In this document: positions 16,254 to 25,409 of the stretch, one piece after another
How positions within the stretch are numbered: position 1 is the first letter of the stretch
Layout: each line of letters begins with the position of its first letter
NCBI RefSeq assembly: GCF_013003965.1
Contig: NZ_CP053069.1
Location: forward strand, 3,131,419-3,195,418
Length of the DNA: 64,000 nucleotides
Reading direction: 5' to 3'
From: Usitatibacter rugosus
Lineage (GTDB): Bacteria > Pseudomonadota > Gammaproteobacteria > Burkholderiales > Usitatibacteraceae
The notes under the pieces: generated by a model
Seen by the model: only the letters and a program-made list of their open reading frames with translations
Told to the model about the DNA's origin: nothing
Database searches by the model: none
Position numbers and translations under genes: made by a program

Positions 16254-19200
16254 CGGTGCCGCTGACGGTGAACGAGCCGCGATCCTGCGCCACCTGGGAG
16301 CGGATCTCGAGGAGGAGGCGTCCCGACAGCGCGCTGTTCTGGCCGATGTCCATCGCGCCGCTGCCGCGCAGGACTCCGCCCTGGAGCACGATGTTGCGGA
16401 ACGACGTGCGGTTGTCGCCGCTCGCCACCTCGCCCGTCAGCTCCGCGAACTTGGTCACGCCCGCGCGCTGGCCCGCCGCGTCGGACTGCATCACGGCCAC
16501 CAGGTCGACGTTGCTGACCGAGCCTTCGGCGAGCCGGAACTTGCCTTGCGCGCGCGGCGCGGAGAGCAGCGTCGCGAGCTCGCCCGATTCGGCCGACACG
16601 GTGAAGTTGCCGTCGAGCTTCCCGGTGACGGTGACGTCCTTGGTGATCGGCTTCATCAGCTCGCCGGCCCGGATCTTCGCCACGGAGAGGTCGCTCTCCA
16701 GGCGCACGCCCGATCCCCACGTGACCTTGAGCGTGCCGTTCACCTTGCCTTCCATGGAGTCCGCCTCGAACTCGGGGACGATCAGCTCGGATCCCGTGAT
16801 CTGGCCCTTCAGCTTCACCTCGGAGACGGGGATCGCGGCGCCCAGCGGCAGCTCCCACGAGCGCGCGTAGAAGTCGACGTCCATCACGCCCTTGCCGGCG
16901 GGCTTGAAAGTCGCGGTCCACTTGCCGCCGCCCTCGCGCAGCGTCGCGTCGCGCAGGGCGCCGTCACGCGTGAAGCGCATATCCGCGCCGAAGGGCTCGA
17001 GGGCCGGCTTCACGTCGAGCTTGAGGCCGCGGATCTTGATCGATTCGATTTCGGCCGCGGCCTGCTTGCCCTCGACCTTCGACCATTCCGCCACGCGCTT
17101 CACCGCATCCGCGGAGAGCGAGACGTTGTCCAGCTCCAGCGAGCTGATGCGGATCTGGTCGCTGAAGAAGCCACCCACGTCGAGGTAGATGCGGCCGCTC
17201 TGCGCCTTCGCGTCCAGCAGCTTGCCGACGGTGAGTCCTTCGAACTTGAGGTGCGGCGTCGGCACGAGCCAGAACTTGACCGCCGAGATGCGCACGTCGT
17301 CGTGCAGCCAGCCCGACATCGCCTTCTCGATCTTGGTGGCGAAGCTGCGCAGCGGGATCACGTGCAGCAGGCCCACGGCGATCACGAGCGATGCCACGAG
17401 TGCCACGAAGATGTTCTTGATGAGCCCCTTGCGCTTGCGGGGGCGGCGGCGCTTGGCGGCCGGGGCGTCGGACTCGACGGAATCGGGCTCGACCTTGGTG
17501 CGCAGGATGTCGGCGATCTCGCGGGCCTTGCGGGCCTGGTCGGCTCGCATCTTGTCGTCTTCGTCCTGCTCCGCCTTCGCCTTGGCATCCATGTACGCGC
17601 GAGCCTGGGCCTTGCCCTCGAGCTCGGCGCGCTTGGTCATGTCGCCTTCGATCTCGGCCTGGACCTTGTTGCGCGTATCGACCTCGATCGTCTCGCGGGC
17701 GCGCGACTCGATCTTGGCGCGCATCTCGGCGTGCTCGCGGCCCTTCTTCTCGGCCTCGATCTTGAGGGCGAGCTCCTTCTCGCGGCGCTCGCTCTCCTCC
17801 GCCTCGACCATGGCCTTGGCTTCGGCCTCGATCTTGGCGCGGCGGTCGCCTTCGGCCCGCTTGCCGGCTTCGTCCTTCTCGCGCTCGGCGGCTTCCGCGG
17901 CGCGGCGCAGGCCATCGGCCTCCATCGCGGCCAAGCGCTTCAGGTGCTCGGCCTTGCGTTCGGCTTCCTCTTTCTCCACCGCGGCCTGGCGGCTGATCTC
18001 CTCGGCGCGGCGCTCGGCCTCGTCCTTGGCGATGGCCGCGGCACGGCGCGTGGCCTCGGCGGCCTCGCCGGCCTTGCGGGCGGCCGCGGCATCGGCCGCA
18101 TGCTTGTCGGCTTCGGCGCGCAGCTTCGCCTCGTTGGCGGCGGCTTCGCGGGTGACTTTTTCCGTGGCTTCGCGCGCGACCTTCTCGGCGGCCTTCAGGC
18201 TCGCGCGCTCCTCGACCAGGCGCTCCTCGAGCTCGGCCTGCGCGGCGAGCTTCGCCTCCGCCATGATCTGGGCGGTCATTTCGGCGCGGGCCTTCTCCTC
18301 GATCTCGTTGCGGAGGAGCTGTTCCATCTCCGCACGGATGCGCACTTCGATCTCTTCCTTGAGGCGCGCCTTCAGCTCCTTCTCGGCGGCACCGGCTTCG
18401 ACGGCCTGCTTCTTGGCCGCGGCTTCCGCGTCGGCGCGGGCGCGGGCGAGCGCTTGCGCCTCGGCCTCCGCCTTCTGCCTCGCTTCCGCGAGCGCCTTCG
18501 CCTCGGCCTCCGCCTTGGCGCGCATCTCGGCCAGGCGGCGGCTCTCTTCGTCCTGCTTCACCTTCTGGGCGGCGGATTCGGCCGCGGCCCTCGCGGCGAC
18601 TTCCTTGGCCTTGCGCTCTTCCTCGGCCTGGCGCGCGTGGAGCTCTTCCTGGCGCTTCTCTTCGTCGCGAGCCTTCTGCTCCAGTTCGGCGCGCGCGCGT
18701 GCGTTGGCCTCGGCTTCGGCGCGGGCACGCAGCTCGGCGAGGCGCTTGGCCTCCTCCGCTTCCTTGATCTTGCGTTCGGCGGCGTCCTTCGCCTGCTGCG
18801 CGGCGAGCGCGGCGGCCTTCGCCACTTCCTGGCGCTGCTGCTCGGCGAGCGCGGCCTGGCGCACGGCTTCCTCGCGCTGCTTGGCCTCGACCTCGGCCTT
18901 GGCGCGCTCGGCGGCTTCCTTGGCCTTGCGCGCCTGCTCCATGGCGCGCTGCTCGGCTTCGGCCTTCGCCTTCGCTTCGGCTTCGAGGCGGGCCCGCGTC
19001 TCGGCTTCCTGCTTGGCCTTGGCGCGCGCGGCGTCCTGCGCCTGCGACATCTGCTTCTTGGTGTTGTCCCGCGCGTCCTGCTGGCGGGCGAGCTCGCTGA
19101 TGTCGTTGGCCGCGGCCGCGATCACGCGCTGCGTCTGGCCGGGGAGCTTGCCCGGGGCGGTGAAGTCGAAATCGTCCTCGCCGGCGAACGGGTCCGCTTC

Positions 19201-19428
19201 TTCCTTGCGGGTCTCGAAGACGCGCGCGAAGCCGTCCTTCTGCAGCGTGGTGAGGGCCTTCTCGAGGACGGGCTTGTCGAGGTCGGCCTTCTCCATGATC
19301 TGGCTGAAGTTCGACTTGCCGTCGATCAGCTTCAGGACCTTCATGAGGTCCTTGGAAAGGGACGCGGACTTCTGGTTGACCTGCGTAATGCCCTTCGCGG
19401 TCTTCGTGAAAACCGTATTTCGATCCAT
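16222..19428 (-). CDS. Giant coiled-coil membrane protein with AsmA-like C-terminus
   Basis: A 1068-residue protein. Residues 1-75 look like a small winged-helix-type domain (ASLSKDLMKVLKLIDGKSNF). About 120-640 is an extremely regular Ala/Glu/Lys/Arg coiled coil, TolA-like. A transmembrane helix follows a basic stretch (KRRRPRKRKG, then IFVALVASLVIAVGLLHVIPL). The periplasmic C-terminal part resembles AsmA/YhdP lipid-transfer proteins (LKFEGLTVGKLLDAKAQSGR, ALSGRLLLEIRSQV). It may link a cytoplasmic module to envelope lipid transport, which would fit the neighbouring ABC exporter, but this is inference. Confidence 0.8.
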   Translation of the reverse strand: MDRNTVFTKTAKGITQVNQKSASLSKDLMKVLKLIDGKSNFSQIMEKADLDKPVLEKALTTLQKDGFARVFETRKEEADPFAGEDDFDFTAPGKLPGQTQRVIAAAANDISELARQQDARDNTKKQMSQAQDAARAKAKQEAETRARLEAEAKAKAEAEQRAMEQARKAKEAAERAKAEVEAKQREEAVRQAALAEQQRQEVAKAAALAAQQAKDAAERKIKEAEEAKRLAELRARAEAEANARARAELEQKARDEEKRQEELHARQAEEERKAKEVAARAAAESAAQKVKQDEESRRLAEMRAKAEAEAKALAEARQKAEAEAQALARARADAEAAAKKQAVEAGAAEKELKARLKEEIEVRIRAEMEQLLRNEIEEKARAEMTAQIMAEAKLAAQAELEERLVEERASLKAAEKVAREATEKVTREAAANEAKLRAEADKHAADAAAARKAGEAAEATRRAAAIAKDEAERRAEEISRQAAVEKEEAERKAEHLKRLAAMEADGLRRAAEAAEREKDEAGKRAEGDRRAKIEAEAKAMVEAEESERREKELALKIEAEKKGREHAEMRAKIESRARETIEVDTRNKVQAEIEGDMTKRAELEGKAQARAYMDAKAKAEQDEDDKMRADQARKAREIADILRTKVEPDSVESDAPAAKRRRPRKRKGLIKNIFVALVASLVIAVGLLHVIPLRSFATKIEKAMSGWLHDDVRISAVKFWLVPTPHLKFEGLTVGKLLDAKAQSGRIYLDVGGFFSDQIRISSLELDNVSLSADAVKRVAEWSKVEGKQAAAEIESIKIRGLKLDVKPALEPFGADMRFTRDGALRDATLREGGGKWTATFKPAGKGVMDVDFYARSWELPLGAAIPVSEVKLKGQITGSELIVPEFEADSMEGKVNGTLKVTWGSGVRLESDLSVAKIRAGELMKPITKDVTVTGKLDGNFTVSAESGELATLLSAPRAQGKFRLAEGSVSNVDLVAVMQSDAAGQRAGVTKFAELTGEVASGDNRTSFRNIVLQGGVLRGSGAMDIGQNSALSGRLLLEIRSQVAQDRGSFTVSGTVAKPSIRRGG

Positions 19429-19586
19429 CCGGATTCCCCGCGGGGTTCTTGTCTCGGTCCCTACCGTGAACCTCCGAATAATGGCATGAATTCAGGCCCT
19501 TGGAAAATGTACCTGAAGACCTTTCGCATCCCTGTCGTCCACGAGGGCTCCTGAAGCGTTATAAGGCAAGCTGACAAGGAGAATCC

Positions 19587-21491
19587 ATGCGTAGCGCCGT
19601 CGTCTCCCTCTTCCTCGCCGCCGCCCTCGCGGCGCCTGCCCTCCCCGCCTCGGCCCAGGACGCCGAGCCGCCCTCGCGCGTGGGCCGCGTTTCCCTCATC
19701 AACGGCACCGTGGCCCTCTATTCGGACCCGGAGCACGGCTGGGAAAAGGCCCTCGTGAATTCCCCGCTCACGTCCGAGAACTCGCTGTGGACCGAGCCGC
19801 GCGGCCGCGTGGAAGTGCGCATCGGCTCCACCACGCTGCGGCTGGACGAAACCACGCAGCTCGACGTACGCCGCCTGGGCGAGGAGGAGCTGCGAGCCCA
19901 CGTCGTGCGCGGCAGCCTCGCCGTCCGCATCCGCCATCTCGAGCGCGGCGAACGCTACCTCGTCACCACGCCCAACGCGCAGTTCGAGCTCGCCGCCGTC
20001 GGCCGCTATCGCATCGATGCCGACGAAGACCGCGCCGAGTCGCGCATCACCGTCTTCCAGGGCCGGGCCGAAGTGGAAGCCACGCGCCGGGCGAGCGCCG
20101 GCGCGGGCGAATCGATCCTCGTGGCCGACGACGGCTCGCGCTTCGAGTTCGAGCGCACCGCCGCCACGCCGTTCGACGACTGGGCCCTCGCGCGCGACGA
20201 CAGCCTGGACCGCTCCACCGCCGAGACCACGCGCTACGTCTCGCCCAACATGACCGGCTACGAGGATCTCGGCACCTACGGCTCGTGGTCGCAAGAGCCC
20301 GAGTACGGCGCCATCTGGTATCCGTCGCGCGTGGAGGTGGACTACGTCCCGTACCGCGATGGCCGCTGGGTCTACGCTCGCCCCTGGGGCTGGACGTGGG
20401 TCGACAACGCTCCGTGGGGCTACGCGCCGTTCCACTACGGACGCTGGGTCTACACGGGCAACCGCTGGGGCTGGTGCCCGGGCCGCTATGTCGCGCGTCC
20501 CGTGTGGGCGCCCGCGCTGGTGGGCTGGGTCGGATCGTCCGGCGGCTTCAGCGTCGCCGTCACCAGCGGCCGCGCGCCCGCGATGGGCTGGTATCCGCTC
20601 TCGCCGTACGACCGCTATCGCCCCTGGTACACGAACAACGCGACGTACATCAACAACGTGAACGTGATCGTGAACCGCCCGCCGCGCGGCCGCGACGACA
20701 ACCACTATCGCGACCGCAACCGCGAGCGCGGCTCCACCGTCGTGCTGCGCGAGGACTTCGTGCAGCAGCGCCCGGTCACGCAAGGCATGACGCGCGTCTC
20801 CGGCGAAGCGGTGCGCGAGGCAACGCGCGCGCCCGTCGCCGCGAATCCGGTCTCGGTGCTTCCGCCGCGCACTGCGGTGCAACGTCCCGCCAACGTCCCC
20901 ATCCAGGGCGGCACGTCGGTCGGTGGCCAGGTCGTCGGCGCACCGCCGGTGCCATCGGGTCAGCCGCCTCGCGGCCAACCGCCCGCTCAAGCCGCGCAAC
21001 CGCCGCGCGGCCAGTCGATCGGCGGCGCTCCGGTCGGCAGCACCAAGCCGGCCTACATCTCGCCCGCGCCCCCCGCACCGGCGCCCGTTCCGCCGTCGCG
21101 AGTCGGTGGCGAGCCCGTGCGTGCGCAACCGCCGCAGCAACTGCAGCCTCCGCAACAACTGCAGCCCGCGCAGCAGGCGCAGCCCGTGCAGCCGCAACCG
21201 GTGCAACCGCAGCCCGCTCGTCCGCGTCCTGAACAGCAGCCTGCACTCCGCGCGCGTCCGGCGCCGGTGCAGCCGGTGGAAGTGCACGAGGCTCCGCGTC
21301 CTGTGCCTCAGCAGGCGCCGCAACAGGCTCAGCCGCCGCAACAGCTCCAGCCGCGCGGTGCTCCTCAGGTCGCTCCGGTCGCGAAGCCGGCTCCTGCCGA
21401 GAAGCCGCAGCCTGTTGAAAAGCCGGCGGCGGATGACAAACCTCCGCCCCAGGAAAAGCCGGGGCGTAGTAGTGGTGGGCGGGAGAAGTAG
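19587..21491 (+). CDS. FecR-domain / DUF6600 secreted protein
   Basis: A 634-residue exported protein with a signal peptide (1-24). Residues ~35-165 form a FecR-like domain (GTVALYSDPEHGW, RLDETTQLDVRRL, VVRGSLAVRI). About 220-360 is the Trp/Tyr/Gly-rich DUF6600 region with repeats such as DGRWVYARPWGWTWVD and HYGRWVYTGNRWGW. The last ~270 residues are disordered and rich in Pro, Gln and Ala. A start RBS (AAGGAG) precedes the ATG by seven bases. Divergent from the AsmA-like gene. Function unknown; surface or periplasmic location is expected. Confidence 0.83.
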   Translation: MRSAVVSLFLAAALAAPALPASAQDAEPPSRVGRVSLINGTVALYSDPEHGWEKALVNSPLTSENSLWTEPRGRVEVRIGSTTLRLDETTQLDVRRLGEEELRAHVVRGSLAVRIRHLERGERYLVTTPNAQFELAAVGRYRIDADEDRAESRITVFQGRAEVEATRRASAGAGESILVADDGSRFEFERTAATPFDDWALARDDSLDRSTAETTRYVSPNMTGYEDLGTYGSWSQEPEYGAIWYPSRVEVDYVPYRDGRWVYARPWGWTWVDNAPWGYAPFHYGRWVYTGNRWGWCPGRYVARPVWAPALVGWVGSSGGFSVAVTSGRAPAMGWYPLSPYDRYRPWYTNNATYINNVNVIVNRPPRGRDDNHYRDRNRERGSTVVLREDFVQQRPVTQGMTRVSGEAVREATRAPVAANPVSVLPPRTAVQRPANVPIQGGTSVGGQVVGAPPVPSGQPPRGQPPAQAAQPPRGQSIGGAPVGSTKPAYISPAPPAPAPVPPSRVGGEPVRAQPPQQLQPPQQLQPAQQAQPVQPQPVQPQPARPRPEQQPALRARPAPVQPVEVHEAPRPVPQQAPQQAQPPQQLQPRGAPQVAPVAKPAPAEKPQPVEKPAADDKPPPQEKPGRSSGGREK

Positions 21492-21520
21492 GGCGACCAC
21501 CGAAGCGCGCGGGTCCGACA

Positions 21521-21714
21521 GGGTATTGGTAGGTCCTTTTTTGTCGGCGCCGGGACATGGCGGATCGTGGACTACTCGGGATACGGCATTGCGTTGACGT
21601 CACTTACGACGGTTGAAGGCGTGGCATTGAGGATTGCTGCATTCGGCCTCGCTCCGACGCGAACGGTACATTCCGCCAGCCCCGTCGCCGAAAAAAAGGA
21701 CCTACGCAATACCC
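21521..21714 (+). mobile_element. MITE-like element, copy A
   Basis: A 194-bp unit whose ends (21521-21549 and 21686-21714) are inverted repeats of ~29 bp. Both ends begin GGGTATTG and continue GTAGGTCCTTTTTT, with a single-base gap and one or two mismatches between them. The inner part (21591-21677) contains TTGACGTCACTTACGACGG and is repeated in reverse in copy B. There is no transposase inside and I find no clear target duplication. Confidence 0.6.
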
Positions 21715-21888
21715 CGTCGTCCCATGCAGCGGGCTCGTTGCCCGCATCTCGGCGCGCACACCACAATCACGCCGATCAGCACTTCCTCGCATCGAAGAGA
21801 GGTGGTGATCGTCGCCGTCGTTCCCTCACATGACGAGGCGGTCATCCCTGGCACGGACAAGCAGAGCCTCGGCGCAAAGAGGAGGACA

Positions 21889-22079
21889 GGGGGGGCGCGT
21901 AGGACTTTTTTCTCGATGGAGGACCGGGGGAATGAACCGTTCGAGTCGAAGTGCGGCCGAATGCAGCGACGATCAATGCCTCGGTTTCAGCCGTCGTAAG
22001 TGACGTCAACGCATCGAAGCGTCCCGAAGTTCACGATCCCCCGAGTCCGGAATCGACGAAAAAAGGCCTACCGCCCCCC
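21889..22079 (-). mobile_element. MITE-like element, copy B (inverted)
   Basis: A 191-bp unit with terminal inverted repeats at 21889-21915 and 22054-22079: GGGGGGCGCGTAGGACTTTT against GGGGGGCGGTAGGCCTTTT. Its interior (21926-22012) is the reverse complement of the inner part of copy A with about 70-80% identity by eye, including the TGACGTCA palindrome. Confidence 0.6.
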
Positions 22080-22089
22080 TGGCCTCGCT

Positions 22090-23475
22090 TTAACTCCCGC
22101 GAGCAGGCGTCGTCCGCGGCCCGGGAAGATCCCGTCCACCTTGGTGGAGAACGACGGAAATGACCCGCCCCTTGGCGTCGCGCCGGAAGGTGAGCTGTGC
22201 GTCGACGAGCTTGAGGAAGAACCGGTCCTGCGCCTCCGCGAACATGGGCAGCGCCGACTGCCCCGTCGCCTGCACCAGCAAGCGCGAGCCCTCGCGGAAG
22301 ATGCGCAACGCGAACTCCGGCGTGAGCTGATAGGTGCCGACGTACTCGTCGAGGACCTTGTCGTCGAGGGTGATCTCTTCGCGCTTCAGCTTGAGGGGCA
22401 TCGACGCGTCCACGAGATAGAAGGCGAGATCCTCGAAGCTGACGACGCTGTCCGTGAGCACCACCGCACCCGTGCCGTTGTCGGGGTTCACGACGACCAT
22501 CGAGCGCATGCCGCCCGTCTGCCCGTTGTGGAAGATGAGGCGGCCGACTCCGCGCCGGCGCATGCCCCAGGCGAAGAGCGTGGACGTGCCTTCCGAATTG
22601 TCGATCAGCGGCACCAGCGAGGCATCGAACGTCTTGCCGAGCCCCAGCGTCCTGCGGCCGACCGCCGCGTCCGCGAACCGCATCATGTCGACCAGCGACG
22701 AGCGGATGCCGCCTGCGCCCGCGAGCGCGGGATCGATGTCCCACATGGGAACCGGCGTGTACCCCGCCGCATGCCCCTGCACGAATCGTTTCTCGACCTC
22801 GGCGGGAAGGACGACGCCCGTGCTCGTCATCTCCAGCACCTTGAAGATGCGCTCGGCGAGGAGCTCGTCGAAGCGCTTGCCCCCGGCGCGGCCGAGGAGG
22901 TCCGACAGCAGCATGAAGCCGAAATTGGAATACTCCTGCCGCGTGCCGATGTCGGCGGTGAGCTCGGTCTGGGCAAGACCCTCGTAGAGCGCCTTCGAGT
23001 CGAAGCCCTTGTACGGGTTCGAGAGGTTCGTCGGCTTGAAGTTGGGGGGAACGCGCGGGAGCGAGGAGCGATGGCTGACGAGATCCCCCAGCGTGATCTC
23101 GCGGCCGCCGCGGGTGGGCAGCTTGCTGCCGGCCGGCGCGTATTTCGAGATCGGGTCGGTGAGCTTCACCTCGCCGCGCTCGATCATGTTGGCGAGCAGC
23201 ACGCCCGTCATCACCTTGGAGAAGGATCCGATCTCGAAGATGGAATCCGGGTCGATGGTGAGCTTGCCCGCGGAGTTGGTGCACGCGATGGCGGTCCGCG
23301 CGGCCGGCCCGACGATGCCGACCGCCACGCACGCCGGCTGGTCCTCGGCCGCCAGGCGCGCCACGACGGTCTGGGAAAGCCGTTCGTTGGGCGAGGCCAT
23401 CGGGTTCTTCGGCGGCTCCTGGGCTGCGCAGGGCAACACGCAAGCCAGGACGGCAATGCAGGCAACAATTCTCAA
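22090..23475 (-). CDS. Serine hydrolase, class C beta-lactamase / penicillin-binding-like
   Basis: A 461-residue exported enzyme of the beta-lactamase/DD-peptidase fold (AmpC/EstB group). Signal peptide 1-19. Catalytic motifs are present: SFSK (84-87, SxxK), YSN (182-184) and HNGQTGG in the KTG position. A C-terminal lipocalin-like extension (about 360-460, DEYVGTYQLTPEFALRIFRE) follows, as in many esterase-like members. True beta-lactam hydrolysis is not implied; peptidase or esterase activity is as likely. Confidence 0.88.
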   Translation of the reverse strand: MRIVACIAVLACVLPCAAQEPPKNPMASPNERLSQTVVARLAAEDQPACVAVGIVGPAARTAIACTNSAGKLTIDPDSIFEIGSFSKVMTGVLLANMIERGEVKLTDPISKYAPAGSKLPTRGGREITLGDLVSHRSSLPRVPPNFKPTNLSNPYKGFDSKALYEGLAQTELTADIGTRQEYSNFGFMLLSDLLGRAGGKRFDELLAERIFKVLEMTSTGVVLPAEVEKRFVQGHAAGYTPVPMWDIDPALAGAGGIRSSLVDMMRFADAAVGRRTLGLGKTFDASLVPLIDNSEGTSTLFAWGMRRRGVGRLIFHNGQTGGMRSMVVVNPDNGTGAVVLTDSVVSFEDLAFYLVDASMPLKLKREEITLDDKVLDEYVGTYQLTPEFALRIFREGSRLLVQATGQSALPMFAEAQDRFFLKLVDAQLTFRRDAKGRVISVVLHQGGRDLPGPRTTPARGS

Positions 23476-23667
23476 GGCTTGGTCACCGTCGTTTCGGGTT
23501 CACCATTATACGGACGGGGTTCCGGACGCACCCTTCGTTCCCCACGTGACAAACCGTAACAATCGGCAAGCCCCGGCGCATTGAGGGTATGGGGGTCGGG
23601 CATCACACTTCGCGCATCGCTTCCGGGAACGCCCGGAGGGAAGTGAATGAATCCCAAGGAGAGTCAC

Positions 23668-24039
23668 ATGAATACCCGAATCCTGCTTGCCGCCGCCGCG
23701 CTGGCCCTCGGCCCGCTGCCGGCCGCCGCCAACTGCACGTGGGAGTGGCTGTGCAACGGCGATGGCAACTGCAAGCTGATGCCGGTTTGCGACAGCGTCT
23801 ACGAAGTGCCGCCGACGCCTCCGGCCAACACCCAGCCGCCGGCCATGCCGCCCCTGTCGATGCGCCCGTACCGAATCAACACGCAGATGGGCACGCTCGC
23901 CTGCGAGCACATCATGCGGCAGGGCAAGAGCGGCCGGTGGTACTGGAACGAAGCCTGCTTCTGCGTCGACCCGCGCAAGGCGAAGGATCCCTCGGCGCCG
24001 TTCGCGAACATCGTCCGCTGCGAAGACCCGTACAAGTAG
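23668..24039 (+). CDS. Small secreted cysteine-containing protein, unknown function
   Basis: A 123-residue protein with a signal peptide (MNTRILLAAAALALGPLPAAA). The mature part has a short Cys-rich N-terminus (NCTWEWLCNGDGNCK), a Pro-rich linker, and a C-terminal region with further cysteines (ACEHIMRQG, ACFCVDP, RCEDPYK), eight in total, suggesting disulfides. The ATG at 23668 is chosen because AAGGAG lies six bases upstream; an ATG 21 bases earlier lacks this. I do not recognise the family. Its stop meets the stop of the KTSC gene back-to-back. Confidence 0.75.
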   Translation: MNTRILLAAAALALGPLPAAANCTWEWLCNGDGNCKLMPVCDSVYEVPPTPPANTQPPAMPPLSMRPYRINTQMGTLACEHIMRQGKSGRWYWNEACFCVDPRKAKDPSAPFANIVRCEDPYK

Positions 24040-24249
24040 CTACTTGATCCGACGCCCCGTGAAGTCTTCCTCGATCACGTCCTTGAAGTAGCTGGCCGGC
24101 GTGGGCGAGCTCATCAGCCGACGGTAGATCTCCACCCCCACGTTCGCGTACTCGAACATGCCGGTGGAGGTCTCGATCACCATCTTGCGGTTGCGCTCGT
24201 CGTAGCCGGCCGCCTTGAGGCCGCTGCCGTTCAGGCGCTTCATTTCCAC
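24040..24249 (-). CDS. KTSC domain protein
   Basis: A 69-residue protein matching the small KTSC domain: SGLKAAGYDERNRKMVIETS, then GMFEYANVGVEIYRRLMSSP and SYFKDVIEEDF. The domain is found alone or fused to lysyl-tRNA synthetase and its role is not established. It is two bases downstream of the YceI gene on the same strand. The stop codons of this gene and its convergent neighbour together form the palindrome CAAGTAGCTACTTG (24033-24046). Confidence 0.82.
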   Translation of the reverse strand: MEMKRLNGSGLKAAGYDERNRKMVIETSTGMFEYANVGVEIYRRLMSSPTPASYFKDVIEEDFTGRRIK

Positions 24250-24251
24250 GG

Positions 24252-24857
24252 TCAGCCTCCCGCGCCGGGCATCTCGGCGGCGGGCTCGACCTTCACCGCC
24301 TCGATCTGCACGCTGATCCGCACGTCATCCGAAAGGAATGCCGAGTAGGCATTCATCCCGAACTCGGAGCGGCTGATGACGGTGTTCACGTCGGCCCCGC
24401 ACGTCGTGCGCACGAAGAACGGGAGCTTGGTGCACCCGAAGCTGTCGATCACGAGCGTGACCGGCTTCGTGACCCCCAGCAGCGTGAGGTCGCCCCGGGC
24501 CGATTTCGGACGGTCGCCGTCGAACTCCACCGAGCTCGACTTGAAGTACATCTTCGGGTGCTTCTCGACGCTGAAGAAATCCTCGCCGCGAAGGACGTTG
24601 TCGATCTTGGGGCTGCCGGTGCTCACCGACGTGGTCTCGATCGCGATGTCGATGGAGCCCTTCTTCGCGGCGCGGTCGATGATGATCTTCCCGGTGGTGT
24701 TGTCGAAGCGCCCGCGCTGCGTGGAGATGCCGAGGTGGCGCACGGCGAACCCGGGATAGGTGTGCGCCGGATCGACGTTGAACTCCTCGGGCGCCGCGAG
24801 CGCGCCGGCCGCGGACCACGCGGCGAGAGCGGCCGCGAGCCGGGGCGCCGCCTTCAT
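24252..24857 (-). CDS. YceI family periplasmic protein
   Basis: A 201-residue lipocalin-like protein expected to bind an isoprenoid or similar hydrophobic ligand in the periplasm. Signal peptide about 1-22, then the family start FNVDPAHTYPGFAVRHLGIS, the RGRFDNTTGKIIID strand, the GSIDIAIETTSVSTG segment and the DVRISVQIEA C-terminal strand. The ATG overlaps the DinB gene stop (ATGA). Probably co-transcribed with DinB and KTSC genes. Confidence 0.9.
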   Translation of the reverse strand: MKAAPRLAAALAAWSAAGALAAPEEFNVDPAHTYPGFAVRHLGISTQRGRFDNTTGKIIIDRAAKKGSIDIAIETTSVSTGSPKIDNVLRGEDFFSVEKHPKMYFKSSSVEFDGDRPKSARGDLTLLGVTKPVTLVIDSFGCTKLPFFVRTTCGADVNTVISRSEFGMNAYSAFLSDDVRISVQIEAVKVEPAAEMPGAGG

Positions 24858-25351
24858 GGCGCCGGCAGCGAGGCCACCAGGCGCTGCAGCTCTTCGCGAT
24901 GGCCGCGGTCGTGGTCCACGACCATGGAGGCGAGGTCCGCGACCGAGATCAGCCGCCCGCCGAAGCGGGCCGTGCGCTGCAACTGCGGCGGATCGAGCGC
25001 CGCCAGGCCCGCGACGAGCGCGGCGCGGCAACGCGCGAAATCGCACGCGGCCGCATGCGCATCCTGCGCCTGGTAATTCCTCATGCGCGCGATCTCGCCG
25101 CCCTCGAAGCCCGGGAGCTCGGGCGTGTCCTCGATCAGCATGCGATGCAGGCGATGGAGATAGCCCTCACGCTCGAGGTCGCGCAGGTGGCAGGCCTGCT
25201 CCACCAGCGAGAACTCGCCCCCCGCCTCCGTACGGATGCGCAGCGCCTCGGCCGTGCGGCCGGCGAGCGCCTTCTCGAGGAACGGTGGCATCCCGGCGAG
25301 GCGCTCGAGCGCCTCGGCCAGCGAAACGACAGGAAACTCGGCAGTGCCCAT
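24854..25351 (-). CDS. DinB-like (DUF664-type) protein
   Basis: A 165-residue four-helix-bundle protein of the DinB superfamily. Metal-site histidines are visible in VEQACHLRDLEREGYL and in the C-terminal helix VVDHDRGHREELQR, with a third expected from the central helix. Members include mycothiol- or bacillithiol-dependent transferases, but the function here is unknown. First gene of the DinB-YceI-KTSC group. Confidence 0.8.
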   Translation of the reverse strand: MGTAEFPVVSLAEALERLAGMPPFLEKALAGRTAEALRIRTEAGGEFSLVEQACHLRDLEREGYLHRLHRMLIEDTPELPGFEGGEIARMRNYQAQDAHAAACDFARCRAALVAGLAALDPPQLQRTARFGGRLISVADLASMVVDHDRGHREELQRLVASLPAP

Positions 25352-25409
25352 GGATCGATTGGAGTCGGGAGTGGGAACGGACGTTCCATTCTATCCGCGG
25401 CGTTCTTCC

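Larger units (their letters stand above)
21492..22089. other. Long intergenic region made of two inverted elements
   Basis: About 600 bases without a convincing gene between the FecR-type gene and the serine hydrolase. Most of it is accounted for by two ~190-bp elements in opposite orientation (21521-21714 and 21889-22079), separated by 174 bases in which I see nothing recognisable. Short open frames here are all antisense or repeat-derived. Confidence 0.75.

Noticed and set aside
17500-19030. Tandem DNA repeat in the coiled-coil region
   Set aside because: The similarity is from repeated Ala/Glu/Lys codons; there is no fixed unit length at DNA level.
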